DNA of 64,000 nucleotides, from positions 571,708 to 635,707 of the forward strand of contig JAVSML010000029.1 of the NCBI GenBank assembly GCA_038503035.1, written 5' to 3'. Source of the stretch: Crocodylus rhombifer. Taxonomy: Eukaryota > Chordata > Crocodylia > Crocodylidae. The notes under the pieces are model-generated. The model saw only the letters and a program-made list of their open reading frames with translations, had not been told where the DNA came from and ran no database searches. This document shows positions 48,531-60,939 of this stretch, piece after piece. Both the position numbers and the translations under genes were made by a program. How positions within the stretch are numbered: the first letter of the stretch is position 1; each line of letters starts with the position of its first letter.

Positions 48531-51500
48531 TATACAACCCAAGACAAGGACATTTGCAAAAGAAAACATCTTTGCAAAAGGAATTTGTGACTCCTGTATT
48601 ATCACCGATGTAAAACTCTTGCTTTTTGCTGTGTATTCTCTGTTCTTCTCAATTGGAACGGAGGAGGGTCTTTCTCCTAGCTCAGAATGCTTTTTTATTA
48701 TAGCATTGTCATCTTTTATTGTTCTTATAAAGTTTTCTATCCCAAATCTGCATCTTCTGCCTTTTATGTTTATTGTTGTATTAAACCTACTATGTTGTCC
48801 GTTCCTCTACTAAACCTACCCTGTAACCACATACTGTACATTCATTTCTCTAGGACCTTGGTGGCTCTTATCTGCTTGTTTTTATGATTTCTTATGAACT
48901 GCTAGGAATAGCAATTTGCAGCCCTGTTTGTAAAGCCATCTCAGTCTGAACTCAGCCTTCTCCTCTTTTGTTGTACAGTGATACTCTCTGCAGTGAAACT
49001 CCATTTGCCATAGCAAAATGTCATTATGAGAAACATTTTGGAGGCATAAGTTGCTAAGTAATCTGGATATGCATACCATATATTCAGCATTTAACATATA
49101 TTAGTTAGACTTGGAGTAAACAACCTATTAATACAATAAACTATATATTGGTATAAGACAGTGCTCACTTTACCCTCAGATTTACTGATTATGTTGCTCA
49201 GTATACACTATTGCCCAGAGCTCACTAAGGCCTCAGACAGGCTGCTATGCTGTTCACACAACCTCAATTCTTTTAAGCACTTTGATAAGCTTTATTCTGC
49301 CATTATACCATCTAGAACATTAAACACAATGTTTAAGTTCTATGTTAAATCACAATCAGTTCCTATTAACTGTTCTGAGCTCCCCATTTTTATCAACAGT
49401 TACTTTATTAAATCCTTAATAATATAGATGGAATAGTTAGTTAATTTGTGTGTTGAGCCATGGATGTTAATTTGTAAACATAATAACATACTGCAATCAT
49501 TTGCATAATAGCATTTTAATCTTTTTAGTAAAAGCTGTAATTCCCTACAAAGTACACTGCAGTAGAAACTAAGTGACTATTGGTAATAATAAAAAAGGCC
49601 TTAAAATTCTGATCCTATTATAGTGTTGGAACATACCCAAACTGCTTCCATAATCTCTGAAATGTTACTGTTCTCTGATTTAGGTGTCTGTGTCAAGAAT
49701 AAAAATGAAGTATAACTGGTAGCAGTAGACTATTTCCTAAATGTAATTTAGTATTCACTAAGCACCAGCACTTTGCAAATAGCTCTGAGGCTTTCCTTCA
49801 AAGTTCAGAGCTCTAGTTATGCATATTGTGTGAGGTACACCATGCAGCTCACCTCTAGACTCTGTTGTGCTGAATAGATGGCTATGATAAATCATGCTGA
49901 TTTGGCACTGAAGGGCATCAGCCATCAAGGATTTGACTACTATGTCTTTTTTTCCCCAAGATTATATCTCCTTGAACTGCCTGCCCTGGGCTACTAGTTT
50001 TGAAGAAAATTAAAAAGTGGAAAAAATGCTGGAAGAGGCCAGTTCAGAAAAATCTATAGAGGTTCAGTCCCCTGGAAACCCATTAACACCAGTCACAAGA
50101 CTGGCAAAGAAAACATTGGTGGTTGTTTAAAAGTCATTTTACGCAAGATCTGGTAATTCATTAATCAATCTGGCTGCAAACCTTGAATGAATAACTTGCA
50201 GTAGTAAAAGAGACTGGCAGCACCACAGATTATTAGAGTTTATAATCTGAACTAATGCAAATTACCCTGATGATGTTAAAAGCCTACATCATCTTCTTGA
50301 TTCAAACCATTCCAACTGGATAAGGAGTCATTTATCTTCATATATTTCCCCTTTGCCAAGAATAAAGAGCCTGCATTCCATTGTGGATCTCATTCCCTGT
50401 CCCTCATTCTCATTGCTTGTAACACAGTATTTTTGGCAGCCACCAGTGAAACACAGTAGCCTATTCAGCTTTCCAAATACACAACACCCCAGCACAGTTC
50501 TGAAAGTAAATTGAAACATGCCTATGATGAACAATTAAAAATAAAAACAAACAAACATACTGAGCAATTCTAGACTATATATAATTTAAAAAGTGGAATT
50601 AAATCCAGAGCAGAACAAGCAATTCAGGCCTTTCTAAATCTGTTTAAGGTGAAAAATGTTCTTTCAGATATTAGAACACTGAACTTGCAAATTCTTTATA
50701 ATACTACATAGCTCAATTAGACTTTAATTGGCTATTGCCTATCAGCCTACAGACCACACTTTCTCATTTCAGATTACATCCATTGATCTATTTGTGAATT
50801 GTGCAGGCAATATATACATATCTACTGTATATGCTTAACCTCTGCAAACGCTGTGCACTGGTCATAAATAATTTTAAATATGACTAGCCTTATATAATAG
50901 AGTACAATATATTTGAAGAACACCTCAGGAGGTAATAATTTTCATCTCCAGAGGAAGAACACAAAAATGCCTTCTAATTTATATTACCTAAAGGTCTACA
51001 GGTCTCCACATTTCACATAGCACGGACTTTAAGAGTTGAAAACATTTTCATATTTTTTAAAAAAGGCAGCTGAATCAGTTTTCTACAAATACAGTTTTTA
51101 AGGTCTGATTCCTTTACAAAAGGAAATCATGAAAGTGAATGATGAAGAAAGCCAGCTATATAACTGGTCTTGTGTAGCTTGTTAACTATTTACTTGCACA
51201 AGCCTATGTCAATAGACAGTGCCCTGAGGGGTAAAGGCTCTCTTAGCATACATTTCAAATGGACAGAATCGTGTGCAAAAAGAGAAAAAAAGTGAGCAAA
51301 AAAATAAATAAATCAAAAAAATCAGAGGTTGTCAAGCTCTGAATAGAAAAAGAACTTAGTTTTTAGCATGTAAGGGGAAAAACAAAAAGTAACTTAATCT
51401 ACCCTGATATAAAAGTAGAGAAAAGCACTGGTGAATCGGAGAAACCCTATATGGAAGACTGTATCTTTCATCATATTTAGATAGGAAACCCTTCAGGGCT

Positions 51501-52883
51501 GAGACTGTCTCCTATTCTGTTTATACAGTGTCTACCACAGGGTACCTTGTTTTTAGTTAGTCCCTAGACACTATTACAATTATTTATAATCTCTATTGTA
51601 CACAAATTTCAGATATACTGATATTTGCAGGGGAAATGCCTTTAGTATGATTGAGCTTGAGGGTACATAGATTCACACATCTTAAAGAGATTTGATTTTC
51701 AGAACAAATTTCGCACTCCCCTTCTATAATATAAAACATTCAGGTACCTCAAACTTCAAGAACCCTTCCTGAAAACTTTAGCTCTTATTTAGAACATGTG
51801 CTTGGATGAGAAGACCCTCTGAGGTCCCCTCCTAACCTATTTTTTCTGTATTTCTGTAGCATCAGGAATACGATTAGATTTTTGTTTATTGTGGTGATGC
51901 TTGTACTATCATTTGTTGCCATTTTGCTTTGAAAATAATTGGAGCATATTTCAAGTTTCTGTATCAGCTATGAGTTAAAAGTTTGCTGTTTACAAGCTAC
52001 ACAACTCCAGGATGACCAAGATAAAATGCTCTCTTGTTTAAAAATAAAGGCTTGAAGTATGAAAAAAATCCAGAGATTATCAAGTAGGAGACTGGGTAGA
52101 GTTCTGTGAACTACCACAGCTAATTCATCTCAGGGCATCTTAGAGATAATCTTCAGAGAAAGAACATATGTTGTATTATTCCTGAACTGTCCCCCAGGTG
52201 CCATGTTAAGATGCAGAAGGAAGGAACAAGACAGAGCTACATGTATACTTGCAAAATGTGGAATTACAATGGGATATACAACTTTATTTCACTCTTCCTA
52301 GAAGAAAAATGATGACAAAGATAAGGATGGAAATGATTAACGTTACCAAGATATTCACTGTTAGTATCCTTGAGCCAATCCAGTCTTCACAAACTGAACT
52401 GCATGTACATAGTAGTTCTATACACAGTGGGCCACAATCTACATGGGCATGAACACATGTGCAATGAGGTGAAAAGACAACTCAACCTCCTCATACAGAC
52501 AGCAAGAATTTTGTGACTGTCATATCTAAAAGTTAGGTGGGAAAGGTTTTTCGTGGCAACAGCCCTTGACATCGTAAAAGAGCCCTGCTGGGACATGTCA
52601 TGGTTCTGCCTTTGGTTGATGTCTGTTACCAGCTACAGCCCATTGTTGGAGCCAGTCTATTCATCTTAAAGGTCTGTGATTTCATGCTCGTTATACACTC
52701 TCTTAGTAAACTACCTGCTAACCCATGGTGTAGGGCACCTCCCTAATGTGGCTGTAACATAAAAGCCACAATATGGACTAATATCTACTGTTGTCTTATT
52801 GAAAAATGTCATTAGAGAATAACATGCACCTGAAGGCAAGAATTCTCTGGACCAAACTGTAGCCTCAGTTAAAGTGGTTCAAT
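48531..52883. other. intronic DNA without recognised element
   Basis: AT-rich intron 2 sequence; no gene, RNA or repeat family recognised. Open frames are short and uncharacteristic of protein. Confidence 0.6.
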
Positions 52884-53417
52884 GGGTGCATCTACACATT
52901 CCATGAAGACAATGTGATAAACTCCAGCACAATTTGCACCAGAGTCAGCTGCTCCTGGGTGCAGCATCTACACGTGCGCCTGGGACCACAGCAGTTTGAG
53001 TCAGGAAGAGTGGCAGCAGGCTGGCAGGGGACATGGGGGATCATCCCCAGGCTCTGGGTGCCAGTGTTGGATAGTGGGGGGCTGGCCGGGGCACATGGGT
53101 GCTAATGTGTAGGACTAGGTGGCAGGAACACAAGAAAATGTATACTCACATAAGTGCTACACTTTAGCACTCCCGTGCCTGCACTTTAGCACTCTCATAC
53201 ACCAACTAGCCCGTCACCATCTACATGTGCATTTCAGCACGTGCAAGTACTCTACTGTAAGATAGTACTGTCCCTAACAGTGACCCAATGTGACAGTACT
53301 ATCTTACAGCAGAGTTAATTAATTTATGGCACTCTAAAACCAACATGTGTAGATGGTGACACTTTACTGTAAAGCTAATTAGTCAACACCGCAGTAAAGC
53401 ACACACATAGATGCAAT
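52884..53417. mobile_element. MITE with nested inverted repeats
   Basis: The outer ends GGGTGCATCTACACATT and CACACATAGATGCAA share an inverted TGCATCTA core. Inside, GTCACCATCTACATGT (53213) and ACATGTGTAGATGGTGAC (to 53360) form a second inverted pair. Within that, a hairpin has 22-bp arms at 53251-53272 and 53292-53313 with one mismatch (core CTGTAAGATAGTACTGTC). Repeated CACTTTAGCACTC motifs occur at about 53160-53195. It has no coding capacity. Confidence 0.7.
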
Positions 53418-55424
53418 AAAGTCAGTAAATTCCATGAAATCTGAGCATTTGTGAAAACAACAGCAGAATTTCCCAGTAGGAAAGATGTAAAATATTTCAC
53501 TATCAAGTCATGGTTTCCCACACAACAGTTTTTACCTTGATGCACTTGACACAAATGCCCAGATACATTTCATGTGGCGCTATTTGTTGAACACTATTGC
53601 TGTACACCCTAATATTAATCACCACAATAAAAGCCAATGTCATTATATAGCTGAGCATCAAGTCAGAGTTTTTGATCTTCAGGAATATGATCAACTCACA
53701 CAAGAAAGGACAGCTCTATCTTATATAAATTTAAACACTGAATCGCTGTAAGTAATCCCCTTAATAGAATAACTCATATGCTTATAGTTTGGCATAACCT
53801 CATGTACCTCACAGAATCAAGACCTTAATTTTTATAGATCTAAATTCTTTGCTGATTTTTAACCTGCCCAAGGAAGGAGGTCAAGAATTTAGGGAGAATA
53901 CGCTCCTCTTTTGAGCATGAGTTCTAGCTAACAAAACTTTTCCTTACCCAGCAATATTCAGATATTGGCTATAAACATATTAGCTCCCATTCCTATAAAA
54001 GTTCCCCACTGAGCAGTCCAGTGGATGGGGGTGATACTGTTACATGTGAGACTTGGTTACTATGACTGAAATTCAAATACAGATTCTTGAAGCCTCTCAA
54101 AATATAATATTGAATGCTTCAAATTTCCCTATTTTCTTTTGGAGATGGAAGATCTGCTTTTGCTTTTATATACACTGGTTTCATACCAGGATAACTGCAG
54201 GGAAATAGTCCCAGGTTACAGTAGTATGAGTGCTAGACATATTAGATTCAGAGGTCCTGTCTCTGTTCTCAGCCACATGACTGTCAGTCCAGAGAAACTT
54301 CATTTACTACATTTATACCCGTGTACATGGGAAGAATTTGGCCTAAATTTTCCTAACCAAGATACATTTCACCTTTAAGTGCTTTTTACTCTATTGTAAC
54401 AGTTCATATTGAGTAGCTCTCAAATATACTATTGCTTAATTTGGGGACTTCCCAGAGAAGTGGACCAGGAATATGAACTTCCATGCATCTGATCTGGAAG
54501 GTAGGAATGACGGAATGATAGCCTATCATTGCACAAGATCTTCCTGCCAGCTAATCAATGTATTGCCCGATTTCCCAGCAAGAGAGGGACCAATTGTATT
54601 TATTACCATCTAGGACGAAAAACCTTACAGTTCAAAAGAGGCATGGTAGTCCCATAATTACAGAGTGAAGAATCTTGAGCTCTTACCAGAAAATGAGAGG
54701 GGTGGGCGGTGGGGATATCAGTATCTGAAGTACTGATTATATACCTTGATTCTGAAGGCAGTATTTTAAAGAGGGTATTTAAATCTCCCCTAACACCCTT
54801 CAGCTCTGACTTTAAATTGCCCACTGCCATGATGTCTATAAAACACCCCTAAATGACTATCTATCTAATATGCTCGTACTGTTGCTTGTGAAGCAAAATC
54901 ATAATAATCTCACTGTTACCTTATGCTCTCCCCCAGTCTGTCTCATTTTGTACTTACATTGTGACATTGTTTTGTTAAGTGAGTACACATTTCCTTGTGT
55001 AATAAGGCCCCAACTGGAGCCTCCAGGTGAAATAAGGTATAAACGTTAATGATCCATCACTAGATACTGTATTCCACTTTGTTTCTTTCTGAGGAATGCG
55101 AATGGAGATGACAAACAGGTTTTAACTTTTGTTTTTCCTTTGTAACTGACTATTTTGAAATAGCTCAGTGTTACACCATAGTGTAATGTACCCTGGTCCC
55201 TTTCATTTCAAAAATCAAATTTCTGTTTTATTCTTTCCAAGACTCTCTCTCCAGATCATAGGCCTGCTCTGGATCACAAGGATTAAAAGCATCAGTTAGA
55301 GGCCATACCAGATGTCATAATTGAACTTCAACATCTACTGACTCTTCTTCACACACAAGACAGTCATCCACCTGGTAGAAACACGAAGTCATCTGAAATG
55401 TACTCTTGTACAGGCTTCCCTTAC
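53418..55424. other. intronic DNA adjoining exon 2
   Basis: AT-rich sequence of intron 2 up to the donor site of exon 2; nothing recognisable beyond single short open frames. Confidence 0.6.
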
Positions 55425-55604
55425 CTCAAATATATTTGATGATTCATTGTTGTACTGATTGGAAATAACTTCTGATTGGTCGCTGTACCACTTGAGTCCA
55501 CCCAGAAAGCTGTCTGCATCCAAATCATTCACATCTAGTTCGGAGAGGTCAAGTTCCGGGAGATCTGGGCAAAGAGGCTGGTCTTCACCAACCAGAGCAG
55601 CACA
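55425..55604 (-). CDS. PPARGC1A: PPARGC1A exon 2 (residues 17-76, acidic activation domain)
   Basis: Sixty codons run from CAALVGEDQPLC to NESSNIFE, after acceptor CTGCAG and before donor GTAAGG, phase 0 at both ends. It encodes most of the N-terminal acidic transactivation region, with the leucine/aspartate-rich stretch DLPELDLSELDVNDLD. In the family this region recruits p300/CBP and SRC-1 histone acetyltransferases. Compared with my recollection of the human protein, the visible differences are few and conservative (for example Ala for Thr before DSFLGG, Tyr for Cys after GGLKW, Ser for Pro near the end). The exon is intact and the match is unambiguous. Confidence 0.98.
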
Positions 55605-58600
55605 CTGCAGGAAGAAACACAGAAACACGTAGTTTCATTAATTACAAGAATTTATTAACCACAGTAGCATGTGATGAGAATTAAACCTCAAGTCACTTGT
55701 TCCATAAAGAAGGTCATTTGAGTTTACATTCTGAAAGAAACACCAAACATTCAATTATAACTAGTCTAGCAGAGGTGAGCAAAGTTGAGGTAGCGATGGG
55801 CAGCTGATGAGGGTGTAAATTATATTCTTCATCACACCCCTGAGCAATAACCAACTACTAGCCAATTCCTTATATTCACTGGAGACCCTAGTATTTGCAA
55901 AATTAGTAATCCCAGCAGACAAGGCCAAGATGTAGCCCTCTCTCTTGTCTCAGTCAGTAGAAAGAAACCAGTATGACTGGTGGATACCCACCTAGCTAAT
56001 CTGTTGTACATTCTTCCCAATCCATGATGTTCTTAATCTACTGCACTCTACAGCTACACCAGCCAATCCTTTAAAGAAAGTTGTGGAAACTCAGCTCCCC
56101 AGCTCTGTCCCAAGCTAGTGGCCATCATATATATGCCACACACCACTAAAGGATGCAGCAGCCGATACTGCTCTGTGCACCTCCCAAATCTCCTGAGATC
56201 TTGTGCCTTCCTAACCAAGACATAAATCTCTGCACCCACTTAACAAAACTGCTCAAATTTCCTCAGTCCTCAGAGTCTGCTAGCAGTGGCTTTATTAGAT
56301 GTACTAAAAGGGAATTTTCCTTTGATCAACCCTGGAGTAGAGGCTAGTACGACACTGTATCTCAGAAATTGAAAAACTTAAGTGAGGTTTAAACTGCACA
56401 GGCTCTCTTTACTGGGGTGAATTTCATATCTATTATATAAAAACAACACTGCTATACATTACTATAACTCCATAATCGGTTTTCTTTCATAAGTCATTAA
56501 CAGCCATTTACGTATCAATTAGGCTAAAATATGTATTTTTATATTATGCTTCCCTGGTAGCACAACAATATTAAAATGCTACCCAAACCACTTCTTAATT
56601 GTAGAAAATGTGTAACAAGACTTGAAAGAAGTCATACAAAAAAGTCATATAAAAAAAACTGAAGCCCACCACTTCAGTGTTACCATGGCCCTACTTGGTA
56701 TTCCCCACTCAGTAGTCAATGTGTTACTGCAGCAGGTACTTCCATTACTACACCATGTTCTCTTGTAGACCTTCTTTGAAGTTCCATGTTTGCAACAAAA
56801 AAAGGCATTGGATTCCTCTATTTAGAAGCTGCATCAATAATTAAGTAGTTAAAAACCACTTCACTATCCAGCAACTAAGTTGTTAAAAGCCATAACAATG
56901 CCAGTCAAGACTGAAGTTCTTATTACCACTTGCAACCAATTATTTGTGGTGTTGTCAACTTGTCCTAATGTTAAAGATGGACCAAACAGAAAATTTAGAC
57001 ACCAAGTACTCACGGACTACAGTCGATTGGGCAGTTTGAATGATTTCCTAATTTCTATTTGTATTGATTTCATAGACATTAGGGCTGGAAGGGACCCGGA
57101 AGATCATCAAGTCCAGCCCCCAATTGAAAGCACTCCAAGAAGTACCACCATCCGGCAAGGTGTTTACAGGACAAGAACCCAGGATGTGGTTTACTCCATG
57201 TTTGCTTGTCACTCTTGAAAGTACCACCTTTTACAGTCATACAAAAGAGAGCTGCTGAAGGCAGCCTGGAATAAGATAAATCTCACTGAGATATTTCATC
57301 TCTGTGACTCTTGGTAAGTCTGTACTGCATAGGCTGTATGCAGCAGCATAATCATGAGCAAACACTTTGTATCTAATGGCATAAAGACTCAGTACAGCTT
57401 GTGGGATATATAATTTACCTTACAACTTCCACAGGTCTAGTGGGATACTTGTGGAATAGGCCAAGAGGCACAGAAACTCAGGGGTTGCAAGGTGAGCCTT
57501 TGAAATATCACTGGCTTTTATTTCTATTACAAGGACTCCAAACTTCAACAGGCAAAGCCTCCCTTGGATAATATTTTGGATACTCATATTTACTGGGTTT
57601 TTATTTTAGTCATATAAAAATACAAAGAAAAAAATTAAAAGCTCCCCCCTTTTCTAATGGTGACATAATTTTCCAGCAACAATCTTATAATGCAGAGATG
57701 ACCTTTTTAGATGCACAGATGAAATCTGTGATCTCATTAAAAGATAATCTAGTTTTTGACTGAAAAGGTAGATTCTCAGCATCATTCCCAGGTTTGTGTT
57801 GCAGAGGTCAGTGGTTTAAAACTGATGCTGTAGACTTCTAAACTATCCTGCTGATCTGTTACTGCCTTCATTTGTAAAAATAGCTTCTGTCTCCACATCA
57901 CCTAGTTAAACATGTTATGTCTTTGATTTTATGCATTTTAAAGTCTTGCAATGGACACTTTAAAGCAGCAATAAAAACAGCTGTATTAAAAAAATGCCTG
58001 TTGCAGCTTTCATTTGTATATAATGACTGCAATGTCACTTAAAAATGTATTTGCTGAAATGAAGTACATATGCTCTTGCCAATGTGGACATGATAATAAA
58101 ATCAATGTTTCTGAATATGGCATTATGCTTCTAATCTGAGACACATTAGTAGCAAGTGTTCCTGTTATTAATTTATATTTGGCCTTTGGTGGATGCCAGA
58201 TTTAACAGTCCAAGTCCTAAAACTGTCCTCCTCTGACATGTTGATATTTACTCTTTGCCTATACATCTGTAACAGGTGTGTCTGCATTGCTCCAGTAGAT
58301 TTTACTCTCTTCCAACAGTTATTTCACATGATAGCTATTTTATAATGATATCCTAAATTTTATAATTAAGGATTTAAGAGGATAAAGCAGTCACTAAACA
58401 CAAAAGACTAATTATTGTGCATTATTTCATTCCAACTTCCTTTTTTTTCTTAGTTCAGGAGCAAACAATAAATTAGCTTAACTGCACTGATGATAATGAA
58501 TCATTATAATTAGTATAATTCTCCATTAACCTTTTAGACATTTTTTGCCTTTGAAGGTAAATTTAAAAAAAAAAGACTGGACTTGTGCCGTATTAATTAT

Positions 58601-60686
58601 ATTAACAAAAATAATCTTTGTTTTATTTTTAACGAGTTTTTTAAAACAGGCAAGGGGATGAACCCAGCAAAGAAAGACAGACTTGACAGAATGTGTGTCA
58701 TGTGGATTCTCTCTATCAATCTTTGCAACCTTACTGTATATCACCTTCATTAAACTGTGAAACACTGGGGACGCTGATCAGCTATAGTGATGCAGGCCTT
58801 TATTAAGCAACACGCCATCCTGTCATTATGTGCAAGACGGTATAATGCATTTTAAGTTGACAGCAAACATTAATGATTCAAAAAATGAAAGCTGCCTACC
58901 GTACCTGCTGTTTGTAATATTTTAGATCAGTAAAGGTGATCCCCAGAGCCAGAGAAGCGCACACACCCCGTGCTCTGTTGCTACACAAAGTGCAACGCAG
59001 CAGACAGTTGGTAAAATTCTACCAACAGCTAATCCATCCACCACACAATAAATATGAAGATCAAACCTTTTTCTCTATGGAAGAAAAAAAAAAACCCCAT
59101 TGCTACATATTATCTATTCTGTTACTAGCTTGAAATTACTGCAGGAACTCTGGTGATTAAAATAAATCTTCAATATTTCCATATAAGCTGGTTCCTCAAT
59201 CAGCTACTAGCAGCATTAGGAATAATACATGATGGAAAAATGAAGCTACAGCAGCTGAGACCCATGCTGCAAGCCAGACAACAACCCACAGGATACTCCA
59301 GCTACTCAGAAACAATTAGGACTTTGGAGCCAGAAAGTCATCCACTTACAGCCTTGACTCATAATAGCTACAGGACATATGAATTATCCATATCTATTCC
59401 ACTTTACCAAGAAATCAAAACAAGATAAGAGCAATTACAATATGCAAACAGAAATCAGTGAAAGCAATGGTGAGCGCCAACTATTTAAAACATGACAGAA
59501 AAAGTCAAGAATTTGATGCATACTTCACTAGAGAGGAAAATGCAACCATATGAAGGGAGAACCCTGTAACATTTTACTTTAGATGGGTATCTCTGCACCA
59601 CCCGAACATCTCATTTAAAAAGCATCACATGTAACATTTTTTCTTTTCCTGTTGCCTAAGGGGAGCATTTCAAGTACATATTCCAAGCTCCTAGGGACAG
59701 CTTCATTCCTTTGAGCTGGTCTGTATTTTGGATTCATCTCAATGGGATCCAAAGAAAGTTTCCCTTGCTTCGCAAGTTGCCAGAACTTTCAGATAACACT
59801 CCATTTTGCTGAATGCAAACATGCAGAAATCCTCAACCTCACTTTATACTCCAGAGATTACGAGAGAACTGCTTGCTTTTTTCCTTTATGAATTGTAGCC
59901 AGCAGAAGCTGTGGATTTGATGTATTGCCGTCTATTTTTACACAAGCAGCGGCAGCGGCAGCAGCAGCTCTCACAGTCCTGCATAAACTCTATTCTCATG
60001 GTTCATCCTGTTGTCTCTGTTGTACAGTAGGATTTAACCATTTGTTGAACGACTTGAATTAACTGAGAACCTTATCCTACGGGACACCAACTACAATGCA
60101 ATCATCCAATACAACAATTACAAGTAAAGCAACATTTTATTTCCTGTAATGTTTTAAAGGCATTTAAAACAAAACAACGAGGTATTCATCCTTCTCTGTG
60201 TGTGTCTGAATTGTGCAGCTGCTAAACGAGAAAAAATCCTGAACAGAATATAGTGAAAAAGCAATCAGCACATGAAACCAATTGATAATTTTAACTTTTT
60301 AAAATAAAAAAAAAATCTTAATCTTATAAATAGCTATGGCATTTTTCCAACCAGGCCACTAAACGCCACTGGAAAGACTTCAGACACTGATTCATATCAA
60401 TATCTTAGAGCATAAATATTGCATATGACTGGAAAGCGAGCCAAAGGCACATGAAAATAGTTTCCAACTGCAGGAGATACTGATGACAGCAGCTAAGCTT
60501 TGATTTGCTCAAGGCATCATAGAGTAACCTTAAAATAGCAAACTTACTGGAGTTAAGATAAGATTCAGACTTGTTTGCAAAGTATTATATCTAGCACAGT
60601 TTTGTAATTATTCTGTTTTAAAAAAAATACCTTTAAAAGGTTTGCACACAAGACAATCCTCACGTTGCTTATAAGGCACAGCTCAC
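55605..60686 (-). other. PPARGC1A intron 1
   Basis: A 5.1 kb intron with donor GTGAGC and acceptor CTGCAG. It is AT-rich and mostly featureless. It contains a CR1 3'-end scrap at 57068-57130 and a short GCAGCG/GCA repeat near 59947-59968. No additional exon was recognised. Confidence 0.9.
57068..57130 (-). mobile_element. CR1 LINE 3'-end scrap
   Basis: TTCATAGACATTAGGGCTGG, then AAGGGACCCGGAAGATCATC and AAGTCCAGCCCCC are the reverse complement of the CR1 3' terminus. It lies in intron 1 in the same transcriptional sense as the gene. Confidence 0.85.
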
Positions 60687-60734
60687 CTCTATATCACTCC
60701 ATACAGAGTCCTGGTTGCACATGTCCCACGCCAT
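60687..60734 (-). CDS. PPARGC1A: PPARGC1A exon 1, coding part (residues 1-16)
   Basis: The exon reads MAWDMCNQDSVWSDIE from an ATG at 60734 and ends in GAG followed by the donor GTGAGC. This is the canonical muscle/liver (exon 1a) N-terminus of PGC-1alpha. The start is fixed by this match and by the stop-free splice into exon 2 in phase 0. The sequence lacks the Glu-Ser pair that human PGC-1alpha has after residue 10, and so resembles the mouse form in length. The start codon context has T at -3 and G at +4, which is only moderate. Two upstream ORFs precede it in the 5' UTR. A 5.1 kb intron separates it from exon 2. Confidence 0.97.
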
Positions 60735-60763
60735 CCAGCTTCTGAATGACAGCAGTAAAGCTT

Positions 60764-60796
60764 TTAAACTACAGTCCACAGTCGCACACAGAGCAT
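60764..60796 (-). promoter_or_regulatory. upstream ORF 2, overlapping uORF 1 (10 codons)
   Basis: A second ATG eight bases downstream of the first opens a different frame, MLCVRLWTVV and then TAA. It overlaps almost all of uORF 1 and ends 29 bases before the main start. Its context is also weak (T at -3, C at +4). Whether it is translated cannot be judged from sequence. Confidence 0.5.
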
Positions 60797-60804
60797 ACAC
60801 TCAT
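60769..60804 (-). promoter_or_regulatory. upstream ORF 1 in PPARGC1A 5' UTR (11 codons)
   Basis: The first ATG of the inferred leader opens an 11-codon frame reading MSVCSVCDCGL and then TAG. The context is weak (T at -3, A at +4), which would permit leaky scanning. A translated, inhibitory uORF in the PGC-1alpha leader has been described in other animals, and the first residues (MSVCSV) agree with my recollection of the mammalian uORF start. Here it stops earlier than I would expect from the human leader. The role is inferred from that similarity. Confidence 0.7.
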
Positions 60805-60864
60805 GCAGGCAACTAGACCCTTACTGAGAGTGAACTGAAGGCACCTGTCTTACTACTGTTCCCA

Positions 60865-60874
60865 GTCACATGAC
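60865..60874 (-). promoter_or_regulatory. M-box/CLEAR-like E-box
   Basis: On the gene strand it reads GTCATGTGAC, a full M-box core (TCATGTGA) and one base from the palindromic CLEAR sequence GTCACGTGAC. MITF and TFEB are known activators of PPARGC1A. The site lies 10-19 bp upstream of the inferred start, between the TATA-like box and the start, which is unusually close. Confidence 0.5.
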
Positions 60875-60879
60875 AAAGC

Positions 60880-60888
60880 TATTAAAAA
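60880..60888 (-). promoter_or_regulatory. TATA-like AT-rich element
   Basis: On the gene strand this reads TTTTTAATA, placed 25-33 bp upstream of the inferred start, the right distance for a TATA-type element. It also partly resembles a MEF2 site, and MEF2 is a known activator of this gene, but it does not fit the full consensus. Position supports TATA-like use; this is inferred. Confidence 0.5.
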
Positions 60889-60939
60889 GTAGGCTGGGCT
60901 GTCACTCACCCAGCCTTCTTGTGCTGCTGCTAAAACTAG

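Larger units (their letters stand above)
6451..55424 (-). other. PPARGC1A intron 2
   Basis: A 49 kb intron with donor GTAAGG at its right end and acceptor CATACAG at its left end. It holds nearly all the mobile elements in the window, and its open reading frames of note belong to CR1 retrotransposons. In mammals a liver isoform has been reported to start inside this intron; no sequence here could be identified as its first exon. Confidence 0.92.
1..60855 (-). other. PPARGC1A: PPARGC1A gene, 5' half (exons 1-5 and introns)
   Basis: The locus encodes PGC-1alpha, a nuclear coactivator that docks on nuclear receptors (PPARs, ERRs, HNF4A) and other factors to drive mitochondrial biogenesis, thermogenesis and gluconeogenesis. 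Five exons on the minus strand match the vertebrate protein exon by exon. Their coding lengths are 48, 180, 195, 123 and 205 nt, and all exon-intron junctions inside the window have canonical AG/GT ends. Joined, they give 250 codons plus one base with no stop. The introns between them are about 5.1, 49.0, 1.6 and 0.9 kb. Exon 6 onward, which encodes the repression region, RS domain and RNA-recognition motif, is off the left edge. The right limit is an inferred transcription start. Confidence 0.97.
60735..60855 (-). promoter_or_regulatory. PPARGC1A: PPARGC1A 5' UTR, inferred transcription start near 60855
   Basis: The 121 nt upstream of the start codon strongly resemble what I recall of the mammalian PPARGC1A 5' UTR, beginning TAGTAAGACAGGTGCC and including GTTGCCTGCATGAGTG and CATTCAGAAGCTGG. 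The transcription start is placed by that resemblance and by a TATA-like element 25-33 bp upstream; it is an inference, not measured. The leader contains two upstream ATGs. CpG content around the start is low, so there is no CpG island of the kind seen at housekeeping genes. Confidence 0.8.
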
